A DNA stretch of 64,000 nt from Podocnemis expansa (GCA_007922195.1 ML682029.1:3341293-3405292), one strand, 5' to 3'; counted from the first letter of the stretch, positions 24,611 through 36,404 are shown. The notes: generated by a model from the letters alone, not told the origin. A program made the numbers and translations.

Positions 24611-25154
24611 GTTGCAGATCAAAAATTCAGCTCCCTTCCCTTCTTCTCGTGTGGTTTATAATCTGGTCTTTGGCTGGCCCAGGAATGGTCTCTCCTGTCT
24701 CTTCCTGAATGTTGGGGCCCAGGAAGAAACCAGTTTTCTCCCCAGCCCGACAGGACCTGCTCACAGAAGAAGCAGTTGGCCAAAACCTTGTAGCTAAGCC
24801 ATGGGGTGCATCATGCATATACCCACTACTTATTCACAGTGGTAAGAGACGTGGCTCATAGCGTTTATCCTCCCTGTAATCGACATCAACCTCATTTGCC
24901 CCCCCAACGGGGCTCACTGGGCAAGAATGAGGTATGCTTTCTTTTCCCAACAAGTTGCAGTTAACAGCCCATTGGAAGAAAATGAAACGCGTGGCCAGAT
25001 TCACCAAGTGGGGTGCGGAAATGTTTTGAGTTTGGAATTTTACCAAGGAGAGTCATCTTGCTTTACTCAAATAAGGAGCTTGTTAGTGGTAATTACCCAA
25101 TTTCATTGCACAGGGAAAAAGAGATTCCTCCACAGCTAAAAGCACAGAATGCTA

Positions 25155-25475
25155 TTATCATTGAATCAGTGAAATATTGGGCTGTACGGGAACTCCAAAA
25201 TCATCTAGTCCAGCCCCCTTTGCCTGTGACAGAACCACGTAAACCTAGAACATCACTGACAACTGTTTGCTCAACCTATTTCAAAAACATCCGATGAAGG
25301 GGATTCTAGCACATTTCTTGGAATCTGGGGTTAGAAAATTTTCCCTAATAGCTAACCAAAAAATCTCCCTTGCTGTGGATTAAGCCCATTGCTTCTTGTC
25401 TCACCATTAGTGGCCACAGAGAACAAATGGCCACCAGCCTTTTTATAACATACCTTGACATATAGGAAGACTGTC
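25155..25475 (-). mobile_element. CR1 3' fragment, diverged
   Basis: A minus-strand tail with CTCCAAAATCATCTAGTCCA, then TTTTCCCTAATAGCTAACC (the equivalent of 'RKIF') and GCCCATTGCTTCTTGTCTCA, matching the order of CR1 3' parts. No frame is intact. Confidence 0.7.
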
Positions 25476-25849
25476 CTCAGGTTTCCCTGTCCTCAAGACT
25501 AAACATACCCATTCCCCACCCCCCCAGCCTTTCGTCTGAAGTTTGTCAGCGGAGGTGGCAGCCATGACGGCCACCCCGCCCCACACGTAGCCCCCTGGAT
25601 TATGCTCCCTGATGGGCCTCCATCTCGGGCCATCCAGCACAAGGGGGAAGAACGTTAAGTATCAATCTCCCCTGATGGCTCTCAATCTCCTGTGTGAGTT
25701 TCTTCCTCCCTAGCTTTGTGTCAATAAGGAGGGGGGTGAGTTCCTATCCCCCCTGAACCCCCGTCACCACGAAGGAGGGGTCATTGTCTGGGGTCCCAGT
25801 TTTATCATTGGTCCTGACCAGGATCCTTCTCCTAAGTGGCTATTTTTAC

Positions 25850-26040
25850 TCTGGCTGGGCAAAATTCTATTAAACCCCCCTGTCTCAGCTAGCTTGTTGT
25901 TCTCCCACCCTCGGATGCTAAAGGGCACGTCGCGACCCGGTCGGACTGATCCCCCGACTGAGACAGGGAGTACCCAGCCCCGAGACCCTCTTTTTTTTTG
26001 GGGTGTACACGGATTGCCGGCCGAACGATTAAGTGCTGAG
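25850..26040 (+). other. retroviral leader-like segment (tentative)
   Basis: A GC-rich stretch containing ATTAAACCCC, CTGTCTCAGC and GGCACGTCGCGACCCGGTC. The last piece aligns loosely with CACATCGCGAACCCGGGG at 27015-27032, just beyond an LTR-like end. The arrangement resembles the region after a 5' LTR, but no primer-binding site starting TGG is evident. Low confidence. Confidence 0.25.
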
Positions 26041-26094
26041 ATGCTGCAGCTGGTCTGCCTCCTCGCTTTGGGTTCCACCGCGGTCCTGGGACAG
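26041..26094 (+). CDS. signal-peptide-like short ORF ending at a splice donor
   Basis: From the ATG at 26041, 18 codons encode a typical secretory signal: Met-Leu-Gln, a hydrophobic core rich in Val, Leu and Ala, and a small-residue end at Val-Leu-Gly-Gln. The sequence then reads ACAG/GTATTA, an acceptable 5' splice site at codon 18. Without splicing the frame stops three codons after the donor. This could be the first coding exon of a secreted-protein gene on the plus strand, or the leader peptide of a retroelement, because an LTR-like region lies nearby. No second exon was found, so no product can be named. Confidence 0.35.
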
Positions 26095-26406
26095 GTATTA
26101 TAAATCGATATAGGCCTCCTACCTTCTTTTAATTATTCTACTTGGTACCATTTATATATAGTCTGTGATTGTAGCTTCTTCACCTGAGTTTTGCATAGTT
26201 TGTGTAGTTGTTATTATTTTCTCTGTATCCTGCATAATCTTTTTATGATATAGTTGTTTAAGGTCTAGCATAGTTTTGTGTTGTTAATTTGCCAGGTGTT
26301 TTGTTAGTCACTTGTATTTTGCATCCTTCTTACTGTATAATTGTTCATTACTCTGCTTCTGCTCTAAACTGCTGGCCCCAAACTTCCCCAGTGTACACGG
26401 GGGGAG

Positions 26407-27018
26407 TGTGGGGGTTTATTTTTCTCTCATCTGACTTTTTTTTTTGATTCTGCCGCCCACCCTTCTTGGCTAGCAAGGAGGAATGGCTTCCAGCCATTGG
26501 TAAATACGTGTTGGGTGGGCTGGTCAGTGCCTATACCGATGTTGAGGCAGTAAAAGGCCAGAAAAGTCCTTGACTTATTATGGCCACCCTCTTGTAGGTC
26601 ATTAATCCATACTGTTATTTAACTATAAGTACTTTTGTAGGTTGTAAGTGTTTTGCATAGACTCTCATACTTTATCCTGTTGTTTGGCTGGAGGTGTTTT
26701 ACAGGTGCTTTATATAGACTCTTGCGCCACACTGTTACTTGGTTATAAGTGCTTTGCATAGGTTTTTAGCTTTATATTGTCATTTAGTTATAAGTGTTCA
26801 TTTAGATTTTGCTTTATGCTATTAGTTGGTTATAAGTGTCCTATATAGATTTTTGCTTCATATTGTTAGTTGATTACAAGTGGTTTTGCATAGATCTCCT
26901 TGTTTTACACTATTAAGGGGTTGAAGGTGTTTAAGGTGTCACTATAAAAGTAGCTTTTTTGTTTAATTGAACTGGTGTCTGTCTCATTGGTGGGTGTCGC
27001 TGGTCCATCCCAGTCACA
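26407..27018 (+). mobile_element. LTR-like region (putative solo or 3' LTR)
   Basis: A purine tract GGGGGGAG directly precedes TGTGGGGGTTTATTTTTC, as at a polypurine tract/LTR junction. The region then holds a tandem-repeat stretch, a TATAAAAG box at 26943-26950 and a TGTCTCATTGG segment, and ends in CCCAGTCACA. TG...CA termini, a tandem-repeat upstream region and a TATA box are consistent with U3-R-U5 order. No flanking duplication or second identical LTR was found, and no gag, pol or env frame is nearby. Confidence 0.35.
26620..26935. repeat. degenerate ~45-bp tandem repeat
   Basis: The word GGTTATAAGTG recurs with variants at about 26641, 26688, 26741, 26787, 26829, 26873 and 26921, spaced 42-53 bp. 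Each is followed by TTTGCATAGATTTTTGCTT-like text and a TATTGTTAGTTG-like end. Confidence 0.75.
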
Positions 27019-27130
27019 TCGCGAACCCGGGGTTCAACAAAGTTAAACCTTTTTCTTGTTCTCCTGTAGACTCTGTTCAGTTTGGTCTCATCTTTCGTAA
27101 CCTGTGGCACGCAGAACTGGTCGCTGCCCT

Positions 27131-28192
27131 TTAGAATCATAGAATCATAGGGTTGGAAGGGACCCCACGAGGTCATCTAGTCCAACCCCCTGCCAAAAAA
27201 AGCAGGACCACTCCCATTAGATCATCCCAGTCAGTGTTTTGTCCAGCTGGGACTTGAACACCTCCAGAGATGGAGATTCCACCACCTCCCTAGGCAGCTT
27301 ATTCCAATGCTTCACCACTCGCCTAGTAAGGAAGTTTTTCCTAATATCCAGCCTGGACCGCCCCAGCTGTAACTTGAAGCCATTGCTTCTCGTTCTGCCC
27401 TCTGTTACTACCGAGAACAGTCGAGCTCCCTCCTCCTTGGAGCAACCCTTCAAGTAGTTGAAGGTTGCTATCAAATCCCCCCTCAGTCTTCTCTTCTGCA
27501 GGCTAAATAAGCCTAGTTCCTTCAGTCTTTCTTCATAGGGCTTGTGCTCCAGCCCTTTGCTCATTTTTGTTGCCCTCCTCTGGACTCTCTCTAATTTGTC
27601 CATGTCCTTTTTGTAGTGGGGAGCCCCAAACTGGACACAGTATTCCAGATGTGGCCTCACCAGTGCAGAATAGAGGGGAATGATCACATCCCTCGATCTG
27701 CTGGTAACACTTCTTCTGATGCAGCCCAGTATGCCATTGGCCTTTCTGGCAGCAAGCGCACACTGCTGACTCATATCCAGCTTCCCATCCACCATGACTC
27801 CCAGGTCCTTTTCTCCAGTGCTGCTATTTAGCTGATCACTCCCCAGCCTGTAGCAGTACATGGGGTTTTTTCGTCCCAAGTGCAGGATTTTACACTTATC
27901 CTTGTTGAACCTCATGAGATTCCTCTTGGCCCACTGCTCCAGTTTGTCTAGGTCTCCCTGAATCCTGTCTCTGCCCTCTAGGGTGTCTACCGTTCCCCCC
28001 AGTTTGGTATCATCTGCAAACTTACTAAGTGTGCAATCTATCCCATCATCCAGATCATTAATGAAAACATTGAACAGAACTGGCCCCAGGACCGACCCCT
28101 GGGGCACACCACTTGTTACTGCCTGCCAACTTGACATGGAGCCATTGATTCCTACGCACTGAAACCGTTGTTCTAGCCAGTTTTCTATCCAG
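27131..28192 (-). mobile_element. CR1 LINE, 5'-truncated, young
   Basis: Nearly identical to 5885-7291 over their shared length, including the tandem ATAGAATC end. 5'-truncated near 28192, where it meets an older CR1 fragment in the same orientation. No target duplication was seen. The high identity implies recent activity of this subfamily. Confidence 0.9.
27217..28137 (-). pseudogene. CR1 ORF2 fragment: reverse transcriptase C-terminal part
   Basis: About 306 codons open on the minus strand, covering [15 protein letters not shown] and the C-terminal region ending in 'LDKTLTGMI'. It corresponds to the last 300 residues of the fragment at 5974-7290 and differs at only scattered residues (for example FWAPHY against FGAPHY). 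It lacks the first catalytic aspartate motif and everything upstream, so it cannot work as a polymerase. Confidence 0.9.
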
Positions 28193-28199
28193 CCGAGGT

Positions 28200-28990
28200 C
28201 TCACAAATTCCGAGTGGAGCAGGACAGTTACCTCTCATGTTTTACATAAGACACTCCTGTTAGCAGAGCCCACAATGATTTCTTTCACAGTTGTGTCACA
28301 CTGTTGACACGTTCCATTTTGGATCCACTCGAATCCCCAGATCCTTTCGAGTAGTGCTACCACCTGGCCAGTTATCTCCCATCTTCTTGCTGTGCATTTG
28401 ATTTTTCCTGCCTAAGTGCTGTGCTTTGCACTTGTCTTTCTAGAATTTCATCTGGTTGTTTTCAGACCAATTCTCCAATTTGTCAAGGTCAGTTTGAACT
28501 CTTCAAAGTGCTCCAACCCCTCCCAGTCTGATGCCATCTGTGGCTTTTGTAGGTGTGCTCCACTCCATTAACCAACTCATTAGTGAAACTATGGAATAGT
28601 CCCAGACCCAGGACAGACTCCGTTAGATAGAGCCTTCCAGTCTGACAGTGAACCATTGACAACTAATCTTTGATCATGCTCCTTCAACCAATTGTGCACC
28701 CACCTTCAGTAATTTTATCGAGCTCACAGTCCCCGAGTGTGCGTATGAGGATGTCAAGTGGTCTGGGTAAAAAGCCTTACTAACATCAAGATCAATCACA
28801 TCTACAGCTCTCCCCATCCTATCTTCTAGACCAGTTTCCCTGTCAAAGAAGGGAATTAGGTTGGTTTGACATGATTTATTCCTGACAACTCCACGGTGGC
28901 TATTTGTAATAACTCTATTATCTCCCACCGACTTACAAATTGATTATTTAATACTTTGTTCCGGTGTCTTTTTCGGTATCAAAGTCAGGA
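28200..28990 (-). mobile_element. old CR1 reverse-transcriptase remnant
   Basis: A decayed minus-strand RT with recognisable pieces: 'NRVITNSHRG', 'SCQTNLIPFFD', 'AVDVIDLDVSKAF' and an HKC.VLHLG-like end. Frames shift repeatedly. It is much more diverged than the adjoining young copy, so this is a different, older insertion. Confidence 0.75.
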
Positions 28991-30184
28991 TGACTTGTTA
29001 CCTAGTGTTCTTCCACTTCAAAGCTTGTGGTCACTTTACTCTGAGTGAGGTGGGCACCAGGAAATAGCCAAATGTAGAGACAGCTGCCTGGCAGATAGAT
29101 GGACTGGTAAAAATAGTGTAGAAAACATGTTTGTTCTTACTTGAAAGCTATACTTTATTTAGGTTCAAACATTTACACATGTCCACAACAGGCTGGTAAA
29201 ACACCTCAGCCCTCAGCCCTCAATAATGACTGAAGTCCAGGGCAGATTTCAAGTGGAAAAAGACGGCTTTCTGATTGCCATTGCAGGAACCTGAAGGAGG
29301 AACTGTCACTGGAGGAACCTGAAGCTGTGTCCAAGAAGAGATCCCAAAATGTCCAAGCTCCTCCTCCCTATTTATTCTTGTTAGTAGACAATAAGATATC
29401 AAAAAAAAATTGTTGGGTCAACAATTTCAAAGTAGAGCTAAGGTCACCAAAGTAGTAATTGGCTAGATGTGTTCCTACAGAATCAATGTATCTTGAGATC
29501 TGGACACGCAACTCCCAGAAGGTGAGTATAAATAAGGTTCTCGGTCTTTCCTGAAACATAGATCCCAGCACATCAAGGAGTCTAACAAGATGACCATGGC
29601 ACCTTTAAAAGATGGGAGCAGAAGTCAAATGCAGCATCCAAATCCTTCTGGAGAGTGCTGAGCAATGGGCCAAGGGATTTTTGAGGCTGAAAGGAATAGC
29701 TATGGAGTATGTCCATAAAAGGAGGTGGGGTGTGCGTGCGGCTAGAGGACAGAAGCAGAGACAGCACTCTTGCACTACATGTTGTTTGCAGTGTGCAACC
29801 AGCTTTTCTAAATAATCCAAGATGGGGCACTAAAATCCCAGGAGAGGGAGGCGCTTTATTGGTCGCAGATTGTTAAAGGCCCAAAACAATGCATGTAGCA
29901 AATTTATACAAATTTTCTGGAAGTTGAAAGGACCCAAGAGTTTCCATTGGCTGAATGGCAGAAGGGCACTTGCAGGGGCCTGCCTTGTGGGGTTATAACT
30001 GCAGGCTTATTTAGAGAGCCAAGCATGGAGAGATCAGAGCTGCTGTTGGGAAGAGGGCTGTACGCTGACATTTTCTGCTGAAATAACCCAAAGACGCCAC
30101 AGAATCAGGCGACTTAAAGAGGGTCAGTCAAGAGAACAGTGGAATGGCAGGGCAGTAGATTGGTGGTCATCTTGAAGGCCTTAA
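28991..30184. other. no gene recognised
   Basis: Mixed sequence without a supportable exon or clear element ends. Confidence 0.45.
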
Positions 30185-30696
30185 GGGGATGTCCACACAC
30201 AGCTTTTAAATTGAAATAATGCCAATTATTATAATTTAAAAAATTGTAGGTCCACACAATGTTTTCTTGAATCAAAATGATGAGCTCTGTCATGTCGAAA
30301 CAAGGAAAGTTAGAGCAATTTAATAAAACCTCATTTTAAATAGCACTAAGGCTTAGATTGAAACTGCTATATCGAAATAATGCCGTGTGGACATGTTACT
30401 TTAACAGTGGTTTCGATTGAACAGTTTCGCCCTTCTCCTTCTCAGGGTGCCTTTCTCTATTCATATATTGGGTGGGGGCATAGCCCTTCTAGGGGGGCAT
30501 CTTGCCACACCTCCCATGGTGTCCCTCTCCTAAACTGAACTAGCAAGTCCTGTCCCTGTACATGCTAGTTCGATCTGAGTTTCTGGTGTGGACATGTTAA
30601 ATCGATTTAGCTTAAATTGATTTAATGATTTTTATATCAATTTTATTAAATCAATTTAAGTTAAATTGATTTAACTGCCTGTGTGTGGACATAGCC
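30185..30696. mobile_element. Harbinger-like MITE, AATTGATTTAA subfamily
   Basis: The left end GGGGATGTCCACACAC is inverted on the right as GTGTGTGGACATAGCC. The flanks TAA and TGA may be a decayed 3-bp duplication. The interior carries TTAAATTGATTTAA-type words in both orientations near its right end and ATTGAAATAATG words near its left. The centre is unrelated sequence. Confidence 0.65.
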
Positions 30697-31189
30697 TGAG
30701 ACTCAGAGCTCAGTTGTCTTGGGTACAGAGCCAGGGATCAGGAGCAAGACCCTCTTCAACTTACCTGGGAACAGAGGTCTGGCTTACCACAGAGGAGGAG
30801 CTGGGGTTATTTGGAGCGTACCAGCCAGTCCTGTCGAGAGCAAATTCACACAAGAGAGCAGTGCAGCCATACAAAGGCGGGGGAACTGAGAGGCTGGGGA
30901 AAGTGAGGCAGCCAAGCTATATGTGGGCCTGGCAGGGGAAATACGCAGTCTGGCAGCTGCCTGAAGAACACCGTCATGGACTTTGTCAAGTTCTCTGTCC
31001 GTCTCTGCTCATCTAGCCGTAGATGGTACCAAGGCTCTTTGCTTTGCAGCGCCCGGTCTGTCAGCATCCTTGTATCCCCACACTCCCACCTGGCACTGTT
31101 TCTCTGTGCATTCACACGCTGTCCTGGGCTATACTAAACATACATTGGTCAAAGGGTAGGAATACATGGGTTAGTTTTCAGAACAAAGA
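30697..31189. other. no gene recognised
   Basis: No exon or repeat with readable boundaries. Confidence 0.4.
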
Positions 31190-31365
31190 GAGGTAAATAG
31201 TGGTGTGCCTTGGGGGTCTGTTCTGGGACCGGCACTGCACAATATGCTCATAAATGACCTGGAAAAAGGGGCAAATAGTGAGGTGGTAAAATTTGCAGGT
31301 GATACAAAGCCACTCGATAGCCGAACCCAAAGCAGGCTGCGAAGCGTTACAGCAGGATCTCACTA
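31190..31365 (+). mobile_element. CR1 reverse-transcriptase fragment
   Basis: Plus-strand reading with 'SGVPWGSVLGP'-like text (GTGTGCCTTGGGGGTCTGTT, CTGGGACC), then CATAAATGACCTGG and AAATTTGCAGGTGATACAAA (the FADDT equivalent with GCAGGTGAT). Short and diverged. Confidence 0.75.
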
Positions 31366-31654
31366 TCAAGGGCTGTCTTGAAATAAAACTTCCATGCTAA
31401 AATTCACAAAGACAAGTTGTCCTTGAAATTGTTGCATGAACACTAAAGATGCATGCATATATGGAAGGGAAGAACGCACATTCACAGAGGAGGCGGACAC
31501 AATTATTTGATGAACTGTTAACAAAAAGGGTATGTTCTGTACAAAAATCCACCCCTCAGGTTAAAGTCAGTGGCATTTCTAATTTAATCTTCCTTCTAGT
31601 TAATTTCTGCCACTGGCGGCTTTGGCCACAATAATACAAGGCAATTAAACCACA

Positions 31655-31800
31655 CAGCGCTTCTGGGAAATAACCAAATGAGCAGCGTAATAGTCACAAC
31701 AGTCACAGAGAGATGAAGTAACTTGCCAAAGTCTGTGGAGGTCGTCAGTGGCAGAGGCTGACTAAGACTCAGAAATACCATGGTGGCTTTCCTAGACCGC
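31655..31800 (-). mobile_element. MIR-like SINE fragment
   Basis: GATGAAGTAACTTGCCAAAG, GTCAGTGGCAGAGGCTGACT and GACTCAG follow the antisense MIR core. Confidence 0.65.
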
Positions 31801-31832
31801 ACTGCCTCTCCTGCACATTACAAGGGCAAGTT

Positions 31833-32018
31833 CCAAAGGGGCAGCCGTCTTAGTCTAGTTCAGCAAAACAAACAAGGAGTCCTGTGGCACGTTAAAGACT
31901 AACAAATATATTTATTGCATGAGCTTTCATGGGAGAAAAATCCCACTTCATCAGATGCTTTGAAGATGGGGGTTTTCTCCCACAAAAGCTCATAAATTTG
32001 TTAGTCTTTAAGTGCCAG
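31833..32018. mobile_element. foldback retroposon family copy
   Basis: The left arm holds GGGGCAGCCGTCTTAGTCTA, CAAACAAGGAGTCCTGTGGC and TTGCATGAGCTTTCATGGGA. The right arm holds its complement, TCTCCCACAAAAGCTCAT, and GTTAGTCTTTAAGTGCCAG, and then stops early. No target duplication was recognised. Confidence 0.75.
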
Positions 32019-32654
32019 AATGCTGCACTAAGCCAGAAAATTTGACAGTTCATGAATTGCTTTCGATAGCCAAGCCTCATTTAATAGGTGGGCTTTTGGG
32101 CTACAGTGCACAAGTTAAAGACAATTGATATGTCCTAACCACTCTAAATTATTTGTGATTTCCTTCTGCCTCTCCCCCTTGGCAATGAAATGATTATCAG
32201 TGTTTTTTAAAAGAGCTAATATAGCCTCTTGCACCTTGAGACAGATACAGAAGCATCTCACGCTGGGTCTCCTTGATGACAAAGAGTAGCTCACCTGGTA
32301 ACTGGTTACTCTGACCTTATGAAATTTGGGTCGAAGGAGTCCACTTTTCTTATCAGCAGGGGACCTCTCAGCCACCGTTACTTAGCTCCACAACACTGGA
32401 ACCTTTATTGCAAACCCCCAGAGCTGCTTGACCTCAGCCCCTGGACTCTGGCTTGGTAATAGATAGGATTAGCCTCCAAATGAACTCAACACTTTTTGAC
32501 CTAGAAACTGGGTTTGAAACTTTACTGGAGAAGGCACCGAGTTACAGAATAACTTGGTGTGGCCCAAGTTGAGGACAGCCTTTTTTTTGTGACACTTGAG
32601 CAACAGTTGGTGCTTTCTCTCACCAATGAGATTAACTAATTAACACTTAAAACT

Positions 32655-32760
32655 TCCCTGTATTATGGCTGGGTGGGAAACAGCAGAGAGAGAGGACAAG
32701 TGACTTGCCTAAGAGCTCTTGGTACCTAATCCTGTGCTTAGATCTTGCCCCTCCTCTCTC
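32655..32760 (-). mobile_element. MIR-like SINE fragment
   Basis: GGGAAACAGCAGAGAGAGAG and GACAAGTGACTTGCCTAAGA match the antisense MIR core. Diverged. Confidence 0.5.
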
Positions 32761-33499
32761 ACAGCTGCTTCCGATCCTGGATGAAACCAGGAAGTGGAGA
32801 GACGTGCAAATGGCACCATGAATGCAAACGAGTTAGAGCTAGCCAAATTGCAGAGCAAGCCGAAGGCATATTTGACTGCTGAGCCCCTTTGTCCCAGACT
32901 GGCTCCCTCTAGCCCTGCTGGTGATTTAATATCAGCTTGCAAAATCCTCTCCAAAATGAACCAGCCCAGAGTAAAAGTGACTTGGCCTTCCTTATCGAAT
33001 CGGTGGTAATGGAAAACCAATTACGTTTTACCTGCCCTTCACAAAGAACCACCAGCTGACTAGAATTATGCAAGGCTGGCTTCATTTAAAATTCTATTTT
33101 TAAAAATAAAATAAACCACAGGTGTCTGTTGGATAGCGGATCTGCAGTGTGAATGGTACGGTCAGCCTCTGAACACTTCAGCTTTTCCAGCCAAACAAAA
33201 GACTCCTTATCAGCTTGATTTATTACATATCCTTAACAATAATTATTTCCGTGTTTGCACAACTAACAGCTACCAGTTTTCTTTTAAATGGTCCATCTTG
33301 CTGCATTGCCAGCCTCCGAGATATGCTGGATTCACCTCTTGCAGTGCTCTTCTCATTTATGCCATCTGGCTGCAGGCAGTCACCTTCCTGGCATTGATTT
33401 TGCAAAGAGAGGAAAGAGAAAACAAAGGGGTTCAATTAGGGACTGTCTGGAGGTTCTGCTCCTCTCCGAGTGTCTTGTGACACTGTCATTGCAGAAGAA
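32761..33499. other. no gene recognised
   Basis: Nothing supportable was seen; short frames lack domains and splice context. Confidence 0.4.
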
Positions 33500-33860
33500 A
33501 CACTGTTAAGACTCATTTTTAATAACTCATTTTTTGATTCTCAGGCAATTCCACAGTTTTTAAAAATATATATATAACTTTGGGGTTGACCACCCCTTCC
33601 CTCTACCCTGACCAAGCTTTTTTTCAAACTTTTCAGCAAACCCAAAAATTAAAAAAAAAAGTTTGGAGTTGAATGAACCATTTCATTTGACCCCCAAACC
33701 CCAAGCAGTTTATTTTGATTCCAAGCTTCCATGTGGAAGATTTTTAATTTTTTTTTACAAGAAAACAGCAAAAAATTTGAAATAAAAATTGAAATTTTTG
33801 GATGACCAAAGAGACATTTCTTCTGAAAATTTCTTTTCCTGCATGCTTTTGTTTTCTGAC
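33500..33860. repeat. A/T-rich tract with TTTGAAAATTTT-like words
   Basis: Long T and A runs and a TATATATATA stretch are interspersed with GAAATTTTTGG and AAAATTTGAAATAAA words. Similar text at 50120-50300 suggests an old dispersed repeat, but no boundaries are visible. Confidence 0.4.
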
Positions 33861-34760
33861 AGCAACAATTCAGCAAATTCAACATGATGTCACAAAATAT
33901 TTCACTTGGCCTGAATCCACATTTTTCACTGACCATATCTGTGGTTAAAAAAATGTCATCCTGCTCTGGCCATTCGCATGCTGCCCGACCTGTTTGTTCA
34001 ATGTGCTCTGTTCTCACAGCCCCCATAGGTAAGGCAACATACTAGACACCCAGGGCCAAATCCAGCCACCTTTCCAAATGAACTGACTTCAGTACAACCC
34101 GTATGCACTGATTCTCTGCAGGCAGTTAGATTATTAATACTTAACCCATCGGCTTGATCAGAAGAGGCACTTGGCAGGGTGGACGGGCCGGTATGCTGTT
34201 GTGGCAGGGGAGAGGAACTGAGACTACAAAGGTGTCCCTCTCCCCCACCCGAGGTGGTCACTTGGCTCAGTGACTGGGTCTGACGTGTATCAGATCGGTG
34301 CCTGCCCAATTCACCATGGCTGTTGCTAGACTGGATAATCTTGACGGCTGAAAGCTTTGTCACTGACTCACACAATCAAGTATCATTCAACACGCCAGCC
34401 ATCCTAAGAAACCAGCTGGTGTCCAGTAGGTGATTTCAGGTGCTCAGCTAGGTCAGAGTCACCTAATCTGTCTGTGGATTTGAATGGCCGCTACAGCAGC
34501 TGAGCTTTGGACTATAAAGACCCTTTTGCTCACTGGAAAGATGGAGCTGAGATTTAAATCCTTGCAGACTGGTGAACCAATAAGTAAACTTTATACATAC
34601 ATAAACCAGACACTGAGATCCAAATACCTGTGGACTCTGATGTGAATCCAAACTTTGCATCTTTGGCCCTTTATCTCCCCCCTGTCCCCCCAACACATCT
34701 ACAGCTCTAGGCAATGATCGTTGCTGGAAACTTCTCAGATTGACTGTGGAAAGTGAATGT
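33861..34760. other. no gene recognised
   Basis: No supportable exon. Open frames on the minus strand at 33.6-34.4 kb have no domain and cross low-complexity DNA. Confidence 0.4.
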
Positions 34761-34768
34761 GTCTAGAC

Positions 34769-34909
34769 CAGTGGTTTGCAACCTTTTGCAGGTCACAATA
34801 TGCTTGGCAGCATACCACGACCCTACAGGACACACCAGCTCCACCCCACGCCCCCACCCCTGGCCAAATTGAGCCATTTTCCTGGCTCTCTGGGACGCAC
34901 CAATATGTG
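34769..34909. mobile_element. hAT-like element, family CAGTGGTT(T/C)xCAACC
   Basis: Begins CAGTGGTTTGCAACCTTTTG and is bounded by a perfect 8-bp duplication, GTCTAGAC (34761-34768 and 34910-34917). The right terminal repeat is poorly preserved. Relative of the element at 21201. Confidence 0.8.
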
Positions 34910-34917
34910 GTCTAGAC

Positions 34918-36404
34918 TGTTACCAAGAGGGTGGCTTAGCGTTTTGGACCTACACAGAGGATGACACATCTTAGCAATGGATCCTCAGCAAGCTGCAATG
35001 GAATAGCAGTATCCATTTTCCTCTGGAATATCTCTGGAAACCAACAGCCATCCTGGAGAGGTGCTCTCCTGTTTACCTAACCCCCCCGACTTTAAATTAG
35101 GCAATGGAAACCCAGCTGTGCTTCCAAAAACCATTCTGGTCCTGTGAGTCCCCACATACGGTTTGATTTTGAGTACAAAGAACTATGGGGCCAGACCGGT
35201 GAAGCTCTGTTGTCTGTAGTGAGGCTAAGTCAATTTACATGAACCAGGGATTTGACGCCTTATCTGCTTTGCAGACCAGAGAGGTAGTTAGGGAGAGTCA
35301 GAAGACAACCAGGGAGGTCGAAGGGCACTGATTCAAGGATTCCTGAAGAAATGCCTTTGGATGGTTTCAAACATGAAGGGGCAGCTCATGCTACAATGAC
35401 TGCTTGTGACTGAGATTTCCTTCAATGTGCTTAATAATGCCACTGATGAGAACAACTTGCATTCACTGGATGGAACTGTTAAGGGAGCAGATTGTGTTTC
35501 CTGGGAACACGTTAACACATGTCAGCTGTGGCAAAGAAAGTTTCATTATGCACCAAGGGAAATAGCGCTGTCATCCACTTTCTTTCTGGTAAGAAGATTA
35601 AAGGGGCCCCATTCACATGGTGAATCAGACCGGTGAAAAGGGTTCAAAGTTTTTTCAAGGCCTATGCCTGCCCCCAACCCCCAGATCACTCTAGTCTCCT
35701 TGTAAGATCTTATACTCAGCTTTTCCTGGTTTCAGTAGTACCAACTTTCAGAGATCAAAAACAAGGAGTTGGATCCTCCAAAGTGATGATATTGGCCCCA
35801 AAGTCATGATTTTTTAAAAATGATACTGTGCTTTTTAGGTCTGTCTCTTGATGTTTGAACTCTTCCGGCTCATCTCCTGGGTGTGTATGTGTGACAATTA
35901 GTGCGGTCCACTCACACGTGTACTATTCCATCCACCATTCGCTTTGTGGGTCCTCAGAGAAAGACTTTGGGGTGAGCAGACACAGAAAGAACAGATGGGG
36001 CTACTGGAGTCAGCTGCCATCCCCATCAACTCTGAGGACCCCTGACCTTCATCCTCCTCATCCTAAAAGGTGTTCTGACCTCACCAGGCCAGAGAGGGGA
36101 ACTCACATGACATCTCCACCCCTACCAGCTCCAGCTGACTCCTGAAATGAAATGGGATCAGACTATATGAACAGTAACTCCAGCCCTGCTCAATTAACTA
36201 TGTCTCTTCTCCCCAAGTGGACAGTTGTCACCATCTCTGATAGCCACTATGAGACAGTACACCGGGGGGAGGGATTCCTTCTAAAACACCCCCCAGCTAA
36301 AGGGAAAGGGGCCCAGGGACGTTGTTAAAATGGGAGCTGTACTTAATATGTCACATTTCCAATGCTTTCACCAAAGTTCCTCTTCTCCCTATCATTATAA
36401 AAGA
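34918..36404. other. no gene recognised
   Basis: No exon, RNA gene or element boundary could be supported. Confidence 0.4.

Noticed and set aside
33649..34375. Two 125-codon minus-strand frames
   Set aside because: They cross A/T-rich low-complexity DNA, lack domains, and have no splice-flanked context.
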